Assembly: GCF_000759535.1 (NCBI RefSeq)
Contig: NZ_CP009455.1
Location: 186,001-250,000 of the forward strand
DNA: 64,000 bases
From: Pseudomonas cremoricolorata
GTDB taxonomy: Bacteria > Pseudomonadota > Gammaproteobacteria > Pseudomonadales > Pseudomonadaceae
Reading direction: 5' to 3'
The position numbers and the translations under genes are program-made. The notes below the pieces were generated by a model. That model was not told the origin of the DNA. It was given only the letters and a program-made list of their open reading frames with translations, and made no database searches. Positions 29,045 to 38,858 of the stretch are shown here, one piece after another; positions within the stretch are counted from its first letter, which is position 1; each line of letters opens with the position of its first letter.

Positions 29045-29213
29045 GCCAGCGTCTCCATGGACTAGGGAATCATGCTCAGGATCGGACAGGCAGGCACTCA
29101 CCCGGTTCTCTGGCGAGCGCCGGGCGGGTCATGAGATATGCATCTGGATGTTGCCAGGCGAGCAGCACGCCCGTTGAGGGACGCGCCGCTCGGCATTGCG
29201 CGGGGGCGAGGTC

Positions 29214-30320
29214 TCAGTCGCGCAGATCGGACTCGTGAATTGGGCTGGAACGGCTGGTGGCGCGCTGGTACTGCGCAGGCCAGGTCGCCTTGTGGCCGCC
29301 CAGGTCGTCATCGGCATGCAGCGGCCAGTACGGATCGCGCAGCAGTTCACGGGCAAGGAAGATCAGATCGGCCTGGCCGGTGCGCAGGATATGCTCGGCC
29401 TGGGCCGGCTCGGTGATCATGCCCACGGTACCAGTGGCGATTTCCGATTCCTTGCGCACCCGCTCGGCGAAGCGGGTCTGGTAGCCCGGGCCGGTGGGAA
29501 TCTCGGCGTTGACCGAGGTGCCGCCCGAGGAGACATCGATCAGGTCGACGCCGATGGCGCGCAGGCGCCTGGCCAGTTCCACGGTTTCGTCGGGGTTCCA
29601 GCCGTCTTCGACCCAATCGGTGGCCGAGACACGCACGAACAGTGGCAACTCAGCTGGCCACACGTCACGCACGCCCTGGGTCACTTCCAGGGTGAGGCGG
29701 ATACGGTTCTCGAAGCAACTGCCGTACTGATCGCGACGCTGGTTGCTCAGCGGCGAGAGGAACTGGTGCAGCAGGTAGCCATGCGCCGCGTGCACCTCGA
29801 CCACCTTGAAGCCAGCGGCAAGGGCGCGGCGCGCGGCATCGGTGAACGCCTGGACGATGCCGGCGATGTCGGGCTCGCTCAACTCGCGTGGCGCCGCATG
29901 CTCAGGATCGAAGGCAATCGGCGAGGGCCCGACCGGTTGCCAGCCGCCCTCCTGTTCATTGACGCTGCCGTGCTTGCCCAGCCACGGCCGGTGAGTGCTG
30001 GCCTTGCGCCCGGCATGGGCCAGCTGCACACCAGGAACGCTGCCTTGGGCTGTGATGAAACGGGTGACCCGTTGCAGCGGCGCGATCTGTTCGTCGTTCC
30101 ACAGACCGAGGTCTTGAGCAGTGATACGACCGTCGGCCGTCACCGCCGTGGCTTCGGCGATGACCAGTCCGGCGCCACCCACTGCGCGACTGCCCAGGTG
30201 CACCAGGTGCCAGTCGTTGGCCAGGCCATCGACGGCCGAGTACTGGCACATCGGCGATACGGCAATGCGATTGGGCAGGGTCAGTTGACGCAGGGTATAG
30301 GGCTCTAGCAGCAGGCTCAT
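29214..30320 (-). CDS. NADH:flavin oxidoreductase, Old Yellow Enzyme family (XenA/YqjM-like)
   Basis: A 368-residue FMN-dependent ene-reductase. MCQYSAVDG with Cys25 matches the redox-tuning cysteine of the XenA/YqjM class. HAGRKAS (about 102-108) and EVHAAHGYLLHQFLSP (about 175-190) carry flavin and active-site residues. It probably reduces activated C=C bonds or nitro compounds with NAD(P)H; the natural substrate is unknown. It has GAGG upstream of the ATG and no close operon partner. Confidence 0.92.
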   Translation of the reverse strand: MSLLLEPYTLRQLTLPNRIAVSPMCQYSAVDGLANDWHLVHLGSRAVGGAGLVIAEATAVTADGRITAQDLGLWNDEQIAPLQRVTRFITAQGSVPGVQLAHAGRKASTHRPWLGKHGSVNEQEGGWQPVGPSPIAFDPEHAAPRELSEPDIAGIVQAFTDAARRALAAGFKVVEVHAAHGYLLHQFLSPLSNQRRDQYGSCFENRIRLTLEVTQGVRDVWPAELPLFVRVSATDWVEDGWNPDETVELARRLRAIGVDLIDVSSGGTSVNAEIPTGPGYQTRFAERVRKESEIATGTVGMITEPAQAEHILRTGQADLIFLARELLRDPYWPLHADDDLGGHKATWPAQYQRATSRSSPIHESDLRD

Positions 30321-30450
30321 GAAAGACCTCCCAGGACTCCAAGAAGAAATGCGACCCGGGCACTCGTGACCGCCCTCGACCCGGTGTCGCTCCTGTGAGA
30401 CTAGACCAGTTTGCCCCGGCCAATGGTTCCCGCGGATTTGCCCCCGTGGC

Positions 30451-32159
30451 TCAGCGCGGCTCGATGTGGGCGATCAGCAACTGCACGCTTTCATTGCCGC
30501 GGAACTCGTTGACGTCCAGTTTGTAGGCCAGCTCGACCCAACGCACGCTGGGGTTTGGCCACACCTCACGATCAACGCCAAAGGCGATACCATCCAGGCG
30601 CAGCGAGCCGCATTCGCTCTTGAGCACCACCTTCAGATGGCGCTCGCCGACGATGCGCTGCTCGACCAGCTGGAACACGCCATGGAACAGCGGCTCAGGG
30701 AAGTGCTGCCCCAGGGTCCGGCATTGCGCAGCGCACGGGCCAGGTCGAGGTGAAACTCCTCCACCGCCAGGGTGCCATCGGAGAGCAACCGACCGGTCAG
30801 GTCGTCTTCCACCAGTTGCCGGCGCACCTCTTCATCGAAGGCCTGGGCAAAATCCGTGAAGTGCTCGCTGGGCAGCGACAGGCCGGCGGCCATGGCATGC
30901 CCGCCGAACTTGCTGATCAGCGCCGGATGGCGGGCGGCCACGGCATCGAGCGCATCACGGATATGCAAACCCGGAATCGAGCGCGCCGAGCCCTTGAGCA
31001 TGCCCTCGCCGGCATCGGCAAAGGCGATGGTTGGCCGGTGGTAGCGCTCTTTCAGACGCGAAGCGAGGATGCCGATGACCCCCTGGTGCCATTCGGCCTC
31101 GAACAGGCACAGGCCGTAGGGCATGTCTTGCAGTGGCAGATCCTTGAGCTGGGCCAGGGCCTCGCGCTGCATGCCCTGCTCGATCGACTTGCGGTCCTGA
31201 TTGAGACCATCGAGCTGCTGGGCCATGTCCAGGGCCAGGCCCGGGTCTTCGCACAGCAGGCACTCGATGCCCAGGCTCATGTCATCCAGGCGTCCGGCAG
31301 CATTGAGCCGTGGGCCAAGGATGAAGCCCAGGTCGGTGGAGGTGATGCGCCCATGCTCACGCCGGGCCACTTGCAGAATCGCCTTGATCCCAGGCCGCGC
31401 GCGACCGGCGCGGATGCGTTCCAGGCCCTGATGGACCAGGATGCGGTTGTTGGCATCCAGCGGCACCACGTCGGCAACGCTACCCAGTGCCACAAGGTCA
31501 AGCAGCTCACCGATGTTCGGCTGCGCTCGGTCGGCGTAGCGACCCAGGTTGCGCAACTGCGCACGCAGGGCCATCAGCACGTAGAAGATCACCCCGACAC
31601 CGGCCAGGGCCTTGCTGGGGAACTCGCAGCCGGGCTGGTTGGGGTTGACGATGGCATCGGCAGCGGGTAGCTGCGGGCCTGGCAGGTGGTGGTCGGTGAC
31701 CAGCACCTTGAGCCCCGCCGCCTTGGCCGCGGCCACGCCTTCGACGCTGGAGATGCCGTTGTCGACCGTCATCAGCAACTGCGGCTGGCGTTGCAGCGCG
31801 ACCTCGACGATCTCCGGGGTCAGGCCGTAGCCGTACTCGAAGCGGTTCGGCACCAGATAGTCGACCTCGGCGGCACCCAACAGGCGCAGACCGAGCACGC
31901 CGACAGTACTGGCAGTGGCGCCATCGGCATCGAAGTCGCCGACAATGAGAATGCGTTGACGCTGATCGATGGCCTCGACCAGCAATTGCACCGCGGCCTC
32001 GATGCCTTTGAGCTGCTGGTAAGGGAGCAACTGCTTGAGGCTTTTATCCAGTTCGGCTTCGCTCTGCACGCCTCGGGCAGCGTACAGGCGAGTCAGTAGC
32101 GGCGGCAGATTGCCGAGTGATGGCAACGGTGAAGGCAGTGCACGAGGTTCGATACGCAT
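30451..32159 (-). pseudogene. recJ: recJ, single-strand 5'-3' exonuclease, disrupted by a 1-base frameshift
   Basis: RecJ is the 5'-3' single-strand DNA exonuclease of recombination and mismatch repair. The N-terminal part has the DHH phosphoesterase motifs: VGDFDADG (D75-D79), TVDNGIS, and VTDHH (D156-H158). Near residue 483 (30709-30712) a run of four G on the coding strand puts the rest out of frame. The frame-0 product ends at 30633 after 25 foreign residues, for 508 in total. One extra G would restore GPWGQHFPEP, continue to the stop at 30451 and give 569 residues, the normal length. The C-terminal OB-fold is lost as written. A sequencing error in the homopolymer is equally possible. Confidence 0.9.
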
Positions 32160-32190
32160 GGGGTCTACAGGGGTTTCCTTGTCAGTCGGT

Positions 32191-32733
32191 TCAGCCGCGT
32201 TCGCCGAGCAGCCATTGCAGCTGAACTTCGTGTTGACCCTGGTCGTCGGTCACGAACACGGTACCCTCGCTGATCATCACGTCCCACTTGATGGTGCGCG
32301 GCATGTTGCTGGCCAGGGTTTCCAGCACGTCCTGCGGGACGGCGGCGATGTTCAGGTTCTTCAGCGACTTCACCGCCGGCACTACCTTGCCCTCCCACAC
32401 ACGCAAGCTGCCGTAGGCCAGCAGGCTGGTGCGCTCGGTGCGCCGCGAACACCAGGTCAGGCGTTCGGCGTCGGGCTGGCCAACCTCGATCCAGTGCAGG
32501 ATGCGGTCATCCAGACTCTTTTCCCACAGCGCGGCTTCATCGACGTCTGACAGCCCGCGGCCGAACGACAACTGCTCGTTGTACCAGAGCGCGTAGGCCA
32601 GCAAGCGTACCGCCATTCGCTCTTCGGTTTCCGAAGGATGGCGAGCGATGGTCTGACGCACGTTTTCGTAAACGCCGCGGTCAAGGTCGGTGAGGTTGAG
32701 TTCGAATTTGTAGGTGGTGGACGGCTGGGCCAT
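32191..32733 (-). CDS. yaeQ: YaeQ family protein
   Basis: A 180-residue protein of the YaeQ family, which has a PD-(D/E)XK nuclease-like fold and no settled function. Hallmarks are YKFELNLTDLDRGVYE at the start, LAYALWYNEQL, HWIEVGQPD, and SLLAYGSLRVWEGK. It lies 31 bases upstream of recJ on the same strand and may be cotranscribed. Confidence 0.92.
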   Translation of the reverse strand: MAQPSTTYKFELNLTDLDRGVYENVRQTIARHPSETEERMAVRLLAYALWYNEQLSFGRGLSDVDEAALWEKSLDDRILHWIEVGQPDAERLTWCSRRTERTSLLAYGSLRVWEGKVVPAVKSLKNLNIAAVPQDVLETLASNMPRTIKWDVMISEGTVFVTDDQGQHEVQLQWLLGERG

Positions 32734-32853
32734 AGGTGGGGCTTCATGCTCGCGAAAAAAGTACGCCAGTCTAACCGATTAGCCCCCGTAACGTTGGTCT
32801 GTCGACTGTGCGCAGGCCTGTCCGTAGGGGCATCCGGCACTGCGCTGGCGTGG

Positions 32854-32893
32854 AAAAAAAGAAACCCCGGCCGCTGGGGTAGTCGACCGGGGT
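32854..32893 (-). terminator. Terminator downstream of the DUF3509 gene
   Basis: AACCCCGG (32863-32870) pairs with CCGGGGTT (32886-32893), with internal complementarity in the loop. On the minus strand the stem is followed by TTTCTTTTTTT. It ends transcripts coming from the DUF3509 gene. Confidence 0.8.
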
Positions 32894-32986
32894 TCAAGCA
32901 AGAAGCCATCTGGGCTTCCCGTGGCAACGTCTCGCTACCGGAGCAAAGCATCGAGACGGGTGCCAATGAAGTGTCTGACGTTTGCG

Positions 32987-33268
32987 TCAGGCGAAGGTTC
33001 CTTGCGGCAGTTTCTGATGCTGCAAGGCAGCGATGACGCACGGTTGCAGGCGCCCTTCGGCAATTTGCAGGTCACGGTGCAGGCCGTCGACCAGATCGAC
33101 CAGCAGGCGGCGATCTTCCAGCTGGCGCAGGCTGACCTGGCATTTCAAGGTTTCCGCGCCCTGGCGGTTGAATACGGTCAGCAGGCGCTGGCCGCTGGCA
33201 TCTTCGTCACTGAGGCGAGTGTGGTAAGGGGACAGTGCATCGTTGAGCAGTCTGCAGATTCTTTCCAT
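32987..33268 (-). CDS. DUF3509 family protein
   Basis: A 93-residue protein resembling the Pseudomonas DUF3509 family: MERICRLLNDALSPY at the N-terminus, a central strand-rich part, and LVDGLHRDLQIAEGRLQP. It is soluble and has no signal peptide. Function unknown. It has its own terminator downstream and is probably monocistronic. Confidence 0.75.
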   Translation of the reverse strand: MERICRLLNDALSPYHTRLSDEDASGQRLLTVFNRQGAETLKCQVSLRQLEDRRLLVDLVDGLHRDLQIAEGRLQPCVIAALQHQKLPQGTFA

Positions 33269-33343
33269 CCGGCGTACTCGCTTGTTGTGTTGGATACAGT
33301 CGTACTGACCTGCAAGCGAAGCGGAAAGTTCGGTGTTGGACGC

Positions 33344-33781
33344 TCATCGGCAGGCGTATCCGACGACCTCGGAACGGCTGTGCAGCGGCAAAGACCGGGT
33401 GATGCCATCCAAGCGCTGCAGGATCATGCGCAATGCGTTCGCTGACAGCGGCCAGTGCAGTTCTCCCACGACCCATAACCCCTGTTGCTGCGCCAGGCGG
33501 GCGAAGTCGTGACAGGGACTGTCGGCCTGACCGGTGAACAGCAAGGCTGGCACCTTGCGCTCCGCCCGCAGGCGCTGCAGCAAGGCCGTGCCGGCAGACG
33601 AAGGCATGCGCTGGTCGAGCATCAGCAGGTCAGGCGCCCTGCCCGCTTGGAGCCGGCCAGGTATCGTGCGCAGGTCGTCGACCAGGCGAACGTCGAATAC
33701 GCCTTGGGCATTGCAGGCCTGGTGCAGGGTGAGCTGGTGATAGGGATGCTGTTGATGGATCAGGACGGTCAGCCGTTTCAT
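33344..33781 (-). CDS. Degenerate response-regulator receiver protein
   Basis: A 145-residue stand-alone receiver-like domain. The phospho-acceptor is kept (D56 in LLMLDQRMPSSAG), as is the conserved Thr region LLFTGQ. The N-terminal acidic pair that binds magnesium is replaced (LIHQQHPYH), and the usual C-terminal Lys-Pro is HWP (GELHWPLS). Phosphorylation may be altered or absent. No output domain and no adjacent kinase are present. Confidence 0.8.
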   Translation of the reverse strand: MKRLTVLIHQQHPYHQLTLHQACNAQGVFDVRLVDDLRTIPGRLQAGRAPDLLMLDQRMPSSAGTALLQRLRAERKVPALLFTGQADSPCHDFARLAQQQGLWVVGELHWPLSANALRMILQRLDGITRSLPLHSRSEVVGYACR

Positions 33782-33927
33782 GAGTCGCGCCTCGATGCCG
33801 TAGGGCAGCCGGAAAGACCCGCCACTCTAGACACGCAGGTAATGCTTCTCCATAAGAAAACTCTGAAACGACAGTGGGGTGTATCTGGCGGCACTCCCGG
33901 CACAGCCGCCCTGCGGGAGATGACCTC

Positions 33928-33957
33928 GGTAGCAGCGGGTTGACCCGCGATGGCCTA
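33928..33957. repeat. REP-like element
   Basis: GTAGCAGCGGGTTGACCCGCGATGGCC contains the GCGGGT..ACCCGC palindrome typical of P. putida-type REP sequences. It sits in the 279-base gap between thrC and the receiver gene, where no gene was seen. Confidence 0.55.
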
Positions 33958-34060
33958 CGCAGCAGGCCCAATCCAGACGGCCCGCAACGGGCGGAGCCTC
34001 GCACCGACGGTACCGACGGCGAGGCAGCACCCAACGGCACTGTCCTCGCCCGCTGCGGCG

Positions 34061-35470
34061 TTACAGCGGCTTGCCGCGGTTGCCGTGTTGGCTGACGAAC
34101 GCCTGAACAGTTTTCAGGTCGTTGGCCAGGACCGTGCAGCGCTCTTCACGGCTGAACAGGTCGCTCAGGTGAGGGGGCAGCTCCAACGCCTTGCCGACGC
34201 CAGCCTTCTCCACCGCTTCGGGGAACTTGACTGGATGCGCGGTACCCAGCACCACCATCGGGGTGTCCAGGCTGCGGCGGCATTCGCGGGCCGCGCGCAC
34301 GCCAATGGCGGTATGCGGATCGAGCACCTCACCCGTGCTGGCGAACACCTCGGCGATGGTTTCGCAGGTTTGCTCATCGCTGACGGCCAGCGAGTCGAAC
34401 AGCTTGCGCGCCTCGCTCCAGCGATCGTCATCGACGCTGAAGCCGCCGCCTTGGCGGAAGGTGTCCATCAAACCGGCAATCGCGGCGCCGTTGCGACCGT
34501 GCAGGTCGAACAGCAGGCGCTCGAAGTTGGACGAGACCATGATGTCCATCGACGGCGACAAGGTGGCGTGCAGGGTTTGCTTGACGTACTGGTTGCCGCT
34601 CATGAAGCGGTGCAGGATGTCGTTACGGTTGGTTGCCACCACCAGCTGACTGATCGGCAGGCCCATGTTGCGCGCAAGGTAACCGGCGAAGATGTCGCCG
34701 AAGTTGCCGGTCGGCACCGAGAACGCCACCGAACGTGCCGGGCCACCGAGCTGCAGGGCGGCGTGGAAGTAGTAGACGACCTGGGCCATGATCCGCGCCC
34801 AGTTGATCGAGTTGACCGCTACCAGGCGCGTGCCCTTGAGGAACGACTGATCAGCGAAGCTGGCCTTGACCATCTCCTGGCAGTCGTCGAAGTTGCCCTC
34901 GATGGCGATGTTATGGATGTTTTCGCCGAGGATGGTGGTCATCTGCCGGCGCTGCACCTCAGACACACGCTGGTGCGGGTGGAGGATGAAGATGTCGACG
35001 TTTTCGCACTGGCGGCAGCCTTCGATGGCGGCAGAACCGGTGTCACCACTGGTGGCACCGACGATCACCACACGCTCGTTGCGCTTGGCCAGCACATGGT
35101 CGAGCAGGCGGCCGAGCAGTTGCAGGGCGAAGTCCTTGAAGGCCAGGGTCGGGCCATGGAACAGTTCCATGACCCATTCATTGCCATTGAGCTGACGCAG
35201 CGGCGCCACGGCCGCGTGGGCGAAGGCACCGTAGGTCTGCTCGAGAATCTGCTTGAAATCGGCATCGGCGATGCTGCCGGCAACGAACGGGCGCATCACC
35301 CGGAAGGCCAGCTCGTGGTACGGCAGGCCGGCCCAGGAAGCGATTTCTTCCTGGGTGAAGCGCGGCAGGTTCTCTGGCACGTAGAGACCGCCATCACTGG
35401 CAAGGCCGGCCAGCAAGACATCTTCGAAATTCAGGGCCGGCGCCTGGCCGCGGGTACTGATATAGCGCAT
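34061..35470 (-). CDS. thrC: Threonine synthase
   Basis: PLP enzyme converting O-phosphohomoserine to threonine. The ATG at 35470 (MRYISTRGQAPALNFEDVLL) gives 469 residues, the usual length for the long proteobacterial form. The PLP lysine is in the GPTLAFKDFALQ segment (about residue 110), and GATSGDTGSAA binds the PLP phosphate. It follows hom on the same strand, 177 bases apart, with a repeat element between them. Confidence 0.96.
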   Translation of the reverse strand: MRYISTRGQAPALNFEDVLLAGLASDGGLYVPENLPRFTQEEIASWAGLPYHELAFRVMRPFVAGSIADADFKQILEQTYGAFAHAAVAPLRQLNGNEWVMELFHGPTLAFKDFALQLLGRLLDHVLAKRNERVVIVGATSGDTGSAAIEGCRQCENVDIFILHPHQRVSEVQRRQMTTILGENIHNIAIEGNFDDCQEMVKASFADQSFLKGTRLVAVNSINWARIMAQVVYYFHAALQLGGPARSVAFSVPTGNFGDIFAGYLARNMGLPISQLVVATNRNDILHRFMSGNQYVKQTLHATLSPSMDIMVSSNFERLLFDLHGRNGAAIAGLMDTFRQGGGFSVDDDRWSEARKLFDSLAVSDEQTCETIAEVFASTGEVLDPHTAIGVRAARECRRSLDTPMVVLGTAHPVKFPEAVEKAGVGKALELPPHLSDLFSREERCTVLANDLKTVQAFVSQHGNRGKPL

Positions 35471-35497
35471 GGGGGGCAAACCTTTGGTTTGAGTGGG

Positions 35498-35631
35498 GAG
35501 CTTGTAGCTGCAAGCTGCAAGTAAAAGCCGATCGGCGTTTTCTCGCGAGCTGCACTCAGGCGTCGCCACGTAATTAATCTTTCAACCTCAACGCTGCGCT
35601 GCTGTTTCTTGCAGCTTGCAGCTCCAAGCTT
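35498..35631. repeat. Dispersed inverted-repeat element, copy 2
   Basis: A 24-bp arm at 35498-35521 (GAGCTTGTAGCTGCAAGCTG...) is repeated in inverted orientation at 35608-35631 with few mismatches, around an 86-base centre. It shares the TAGCTGCAAGCTGCAAG core with copy 1 near lysS. It separates hom from thrC and could form a large mRNA hairpin. Confidence 0.65.
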
Positions 35632-35647
35632 GCAGCTTCAGGTCAGT

Positions 35648-36952
35648 TCAGTTCAGCTGTTCGACGCGGATGCGTACGACGTTGCCGACCACATCCTGCA
35701 GGTCTTCCAGGGCGACGATGGCATCGTTGATGTTCTGCTCGATGACCCGGTGAGTGAGCAGGATCATCGGCACCAGGCCGTCCTGCTCCTCGGCTTCCTT
35801 CTGCATGATCGACTCGATGTTGATACCACGCTCGGAAAGAATACTCGCCACCTGGGCCAGCACGCCGGGGTGATCCTTGGCCTGGATACGTAGGTAGTAG
35901 GCGCTCTCGCAGGCTTCGATCGGCAGGATCGGGTGGGAAGACAGCGAATCGGGCTGGAAGGCCAGGTGCGGTACGCGGTTTTCCGGGTCCGAGGTCATGG
36001 CGCGCACCACGTCGACCAAGTCTGCCACCACCGAAGAAGCGGTCGGCTCCATGCCGGCGCCAGCACCGTAGTACAGGGTCGATCCTGCGGCATCGCCGTT
36101 GACCATCACAGCGTTCATCACGCCATTGACGTTGGCGATCAGGCGATCGCTGGGGATCAGGGTCGGGTGTACGCGCAGCTCGATACCGGCCGCGGTGCTG
36201 CGCGCCACGCCCAGATGCTTGATGCGATAGCCCAACGCTTCGGCGTAGTTGACGTCGGCCGTGGTCAGCTGGGTGATGCCTTCGGTGTAGGCCTTTTCGA
36301 ATTGCAGCGGGATGCCGAAGGCGATGGAGGCAAGGATGGTCAGCTTGTGCGCGGCATCGATGCCTTCGACGTCGAAGGTCGGATCGGCTTCGGCGTAGCC
36401 CAGCGCCTGGGCCTCGGCCAGTACGTCGGGGAAGGCGCGGCCCTTCTCACGCATTTCGGTGAGGATGAAGTTGCCGGTGCCGTTGATGATGCCGGCCAGC
36501 CAGTTGATGCGGTTAGCCGACAGGCCTTCGCGAATGGCCTTGATCACCGGGATACCGCCGGCCACCGCCGCTTCGAAGGCGACGATCACACCCTTGTCGC
36601 GGGCGCGGGCGAAGATCTCGTTGCCGTGTACGGCGATCAGCGCCTTGTTCGCGGTGACCACGTGCTTGCCATTGTCGATGGCCTTTAGCACCAGGTCGCG
36701 GGCGATGGTGTAGCCACCGATCAGCTCGATGACAATGTCGATTTCCGGGTTGCTGGCGACCTCGAACACATCGGCGGTAATGGGGGTACCGGTAATCTGG
36801 CAGTTCGGGTTGGGCGAGCGCATGGCGATCTGTGCCACTTCAATACCGCGCCCGGCACGGCGGGCGATCTCCTCGGCGTTACGCTGAAGCACATTGAAGG
36901 TTCCGCCACCGACGGTCCCCAACCCACAGATGCCTACTTTGACCGGTTTCAC
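35648..36952 (-). CDS. hom: Homoserine dehydrogenase
   Basis: A 434-residue enzyme reducing aspartate semialdehyde to homoserine on the route to threonine and methionine. The NAD(P)-binding motif GICGLGTVGGGTF is at residues 8-20. The catalytic region includes GIINGTGNFIL and EADPTFDVEGIDAAHK. A C-terminal ACT domain (about 350-425, HPGVLAQVASILSERGINIE) likely senses threonine. No fused aspartokinase is present. Confidence 0.96.
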   Translation of the reverse strand: MKPVKVGICGLGTVGGGTFNVLQRNAEEIARRAGRGIEVAQIAMRSPNPNCQITGTPITADVFEVASNPEIDIVIELIGGYTIARDLVLKAIDNGKHVVTANKALIAVHGNEIFARARDKGVIVAFEAAVAGGIPVIKAIREGLSANRINWLAGIINGTGNFILTEMREKGRAFPDVLAEAQALGYAEADPTFDVEGIDAAHKLTILASIAFGIPLQFEKAYTEGITQLTTADVNYAEALGYRIKHLGVARSTAAGIELRVHPTLIPSDRLIANVNGVMNAVMVNGDAAGSTLYYGAGAGMEPTASSVVADLVDVVRAMTSDPENRVPHLAFQPDSLSSHPILPIEACESAYYLRIQAKDHPGVLAQVASILSERGINIESIMQKEAEEQDGLVPMILLTHRVIEQNINDAIVALEDLQDVVGNVVRIRVEQLN

Positions 36953-37037
36953 TGTGAACTCCCCATAGAACGGCCCACCACCTCGGTCGACCGTGAAACG
37001 TGCCGTCGCCCCATAGCGACGGCGTGCAAAAAATCGA

Positions 37038-37781
37038 TTACTTGGCCAGGGCCAGCTTGGCCACCTGCGGCGCCGGCTGGTAGCCCGGAATCACCTGGCC
37101 GCTTTCCAGAACGATGGCCGGTGTGCCATTGACACCGATCGACTGGCCCAGCTCGAACTGCTTGCCGACCGGGTTGGCGCACTTGGCAGCCTTGATGTCC
37201 TTGCCATCGACCATCTTGTCCATCGCCGCACGGCGGTCGCTGGAGCACCACACCGCCTGCAGCTGCTGGTCGCCGTCAGAGCCGATGCCCTGGCGCGGGA
37301 AGGCCAGGTAGCGCACTTCGATACCGCGGCGGTTGAGCTCGGGCACTTCGGCGTGCAGCTTGTGGCAATACGGGCAGGTGGTGTCGGTGAACACGGTGAT
37401 GTGAGACTTGGTCTCGCCCTTGGCAGGGTAAATCACCATTTCGGCGGCCGGGATGCCATTGATGAGCTTGGCCACACCCTGACGCTCGGTCTTTTCGGTG
37501 AGGTTCACCGGCTTGCCATCCTGAATCTGATACAGGTAGCCCTGCATGACGAACTGTCCATCGGGGCTGGCATACAGTACTCGACCGCCTTGCAGCTTGA
37601 CTTCGTACAGGCCGCCGACCGGACTGCTGGAAACGCTTTCCACCGGCACATCCAGTTCAAGGCTTTGCAGGGTCTTGCGAATTGCCTGTTCGGCGCCGGT
37701 ATTGGCGTCGGTCGCCGCCGCAGCGGCAAGGGTGCTGCACAGCGCCAGGGCGGCAGCTGCGAAAATCCGGGTCACGCGCAT
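37038..37781 (-). CDS. dsbC: DsbC, periplasmic disulfide isomerase
   Basis: A 247-residue protein with a cleavable signal peptide (cut near AAA-ATD, about residue 24). An N-terminal dimerisation domain precedes a thioredoxin fold with the active site TTCPYCHKLH (CPYC, about residues 133-136). A second Cys pair lies in the C-terminal half. It reshuffles wrong disulfides and depends on DsbD. It lies 85 bases upstream of hom and downstream of xerD, the usual xerD-dsbC order. Confidence 0.95.
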   Translation of the reverse strand: MRVTRIFAAAALALCSTLAAAAATDANTGAEQAIRKTLQSLELDVPVESVSSSPVGGLYEVKLQGGRVLYASPDGQFVMQGYLYQIQDGKPVNLTEKTERQGVAKLINGIPAAEMVIYPAKGETKSHITVFTDTTCPYCHKLHAEVPELNRRGIEVRYLAFPRQGIGSDGDQQLQAVWCSSDRRAAMDKMVDGKDIKAAKCANPVGKQFELGQSIGVNGTPAIVLESGQVIPGYQPAPQVAKLALAK

Positions 37782-37934
37782 GGGAACTCCTGAAGGCGGG
37801 CGGGGGCTTGCGGGTGTGGCCTGCGCCCACGGCGCGACGACCAGACGGCCCCTGCTACAAACTGGCCAAGACTACCACAACGGGCTGGCGCTGACTGTCG
37901 TTGCACGCGCCGCCTGGCAGAACATGAATTTCAT

Positions 37935-38831
37935 TCATCCGCGCGGGTGGTGCTGCGCGTGCAACTGCTGCAGCCGTGCCTTGGCCACGTGGGTATAGAT
38001 CTGCGTGGTCGACAGGTCGCTGTGGCCGAGCAGCATCTGCACCACACGCAGGTCGGCGCCGTGGTTGAGCAGATGCGTGGCGAAAGCGTGGCGCAAGGTG
38101 TGCGGCGACAGCGGCTTGTCGATTCCGGCGACCTTGGCGTGGTGCTTGATACGGTGCCAGAAGGTCTGACGGGTCATCTGCTCGCCGCGCAGGCTGGGAA
38201 ACAGCACGTCGCTGGGCCGCTCGTCGAGCAGCTCGGCTCGGCCATGGCGCAGGTAGCGCTCCAGCCAGACCACGGCCTCCTCACCCATGGGCACCAGCCG
38301 TTCCTTGCTGCCCTTGCCCATCACCCGCACCACCTCCTGGCGCAGGTTGATCTGATCGAGGGTCAGGCTGATCAGCTCGGTGACCCGCAGGCCGCAGGCG
38401 TACAGCACCTCCAGCATGGCGCGGTCACGCTGACCGATCGCCTCGGCCAGATCGGGGGCCTGCAACAGCGCTTCGACATCGGCTTCGGACAGCGACTTGG
38501 GCAGTGGCCGCCCCAACTGCGGCATTTCCACCAGCAGCGTCGGGTCGACCGCTATCAGCTTCTCGCGCAGGAGATAGCGATAAAAGCCCCGCACCCCCGA
38601 AATGAAACGCGCCGTCGATCGCGGCTTGTAGCCTTGATCCAGACGCCAGGCGAGATGATCGAGAATCGAGTCGCGCCCCGCCTGCGCCAGATCGACACCG
38701 CGCTCGTCCAGCCAGCCATTGAACAGGGTCAGGTCGCTCTTGTAGGAGACACGGGTATTGGCGGAAAGACCTTTCTCGAGCCAGAGCGCATCGAGAAAAG
38801 GGTCGATCAAGGGGTGGTCCAGTGCAGGCAT
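37935..38831 (-). CDS. xerD: Site-specific tyrosine recombinase XerD
   Basis: A 298-residue recombinase that, with XerC, resolves chromosome dimers at dif. A SAM-like N-terminal core-binding domain (about 5-90) precedes the catalytic domain. The R-H-x-x-R-H-Y set is visible: CGLRVTELISL, HTLRHAFATHLL, LLGHSDLSTTQIYTHV. Length and position before dsbC favour XerD over XerC. Confidence 0.95.
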   Translation of the reverse strand: MPALDHPLIDPFLDALWLEKGLSANTRVSYKSDLTLFNGWLDERGVDLAQAGRDSILDHLAWRLDQGYKPRSTARFISGVRGFYRYLLREKLIAVDPTLLVEMPQLGRPLPKSLSEADVEALLQAPDLAEAIGQRDRAMLEVLYACGLRVTELISLTLDQINLRQEVVRVMGKGSKERLVPMGEEAVVWLERYLRHGRAELLDERPSDVLFPSLRGEQMTRQTFWHRIKHHAKVAGIDKPLSPHTLRHAFATHLLNHGADLRVVQMLLGHSDLSTTQIYTHVAKARLQQLHAQHHPRG

Positions 38832-38858
38832 ACAGGCAAGCTTACTCGGTCGGGCGAA

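Noticed and set aside
30451..30678. Separate small gene encoding 75 residues
   Set aside because: It is the in-order C-terminus of RecJ and joins perfectly after adding one G, so it is part of a frameshifted recJ.
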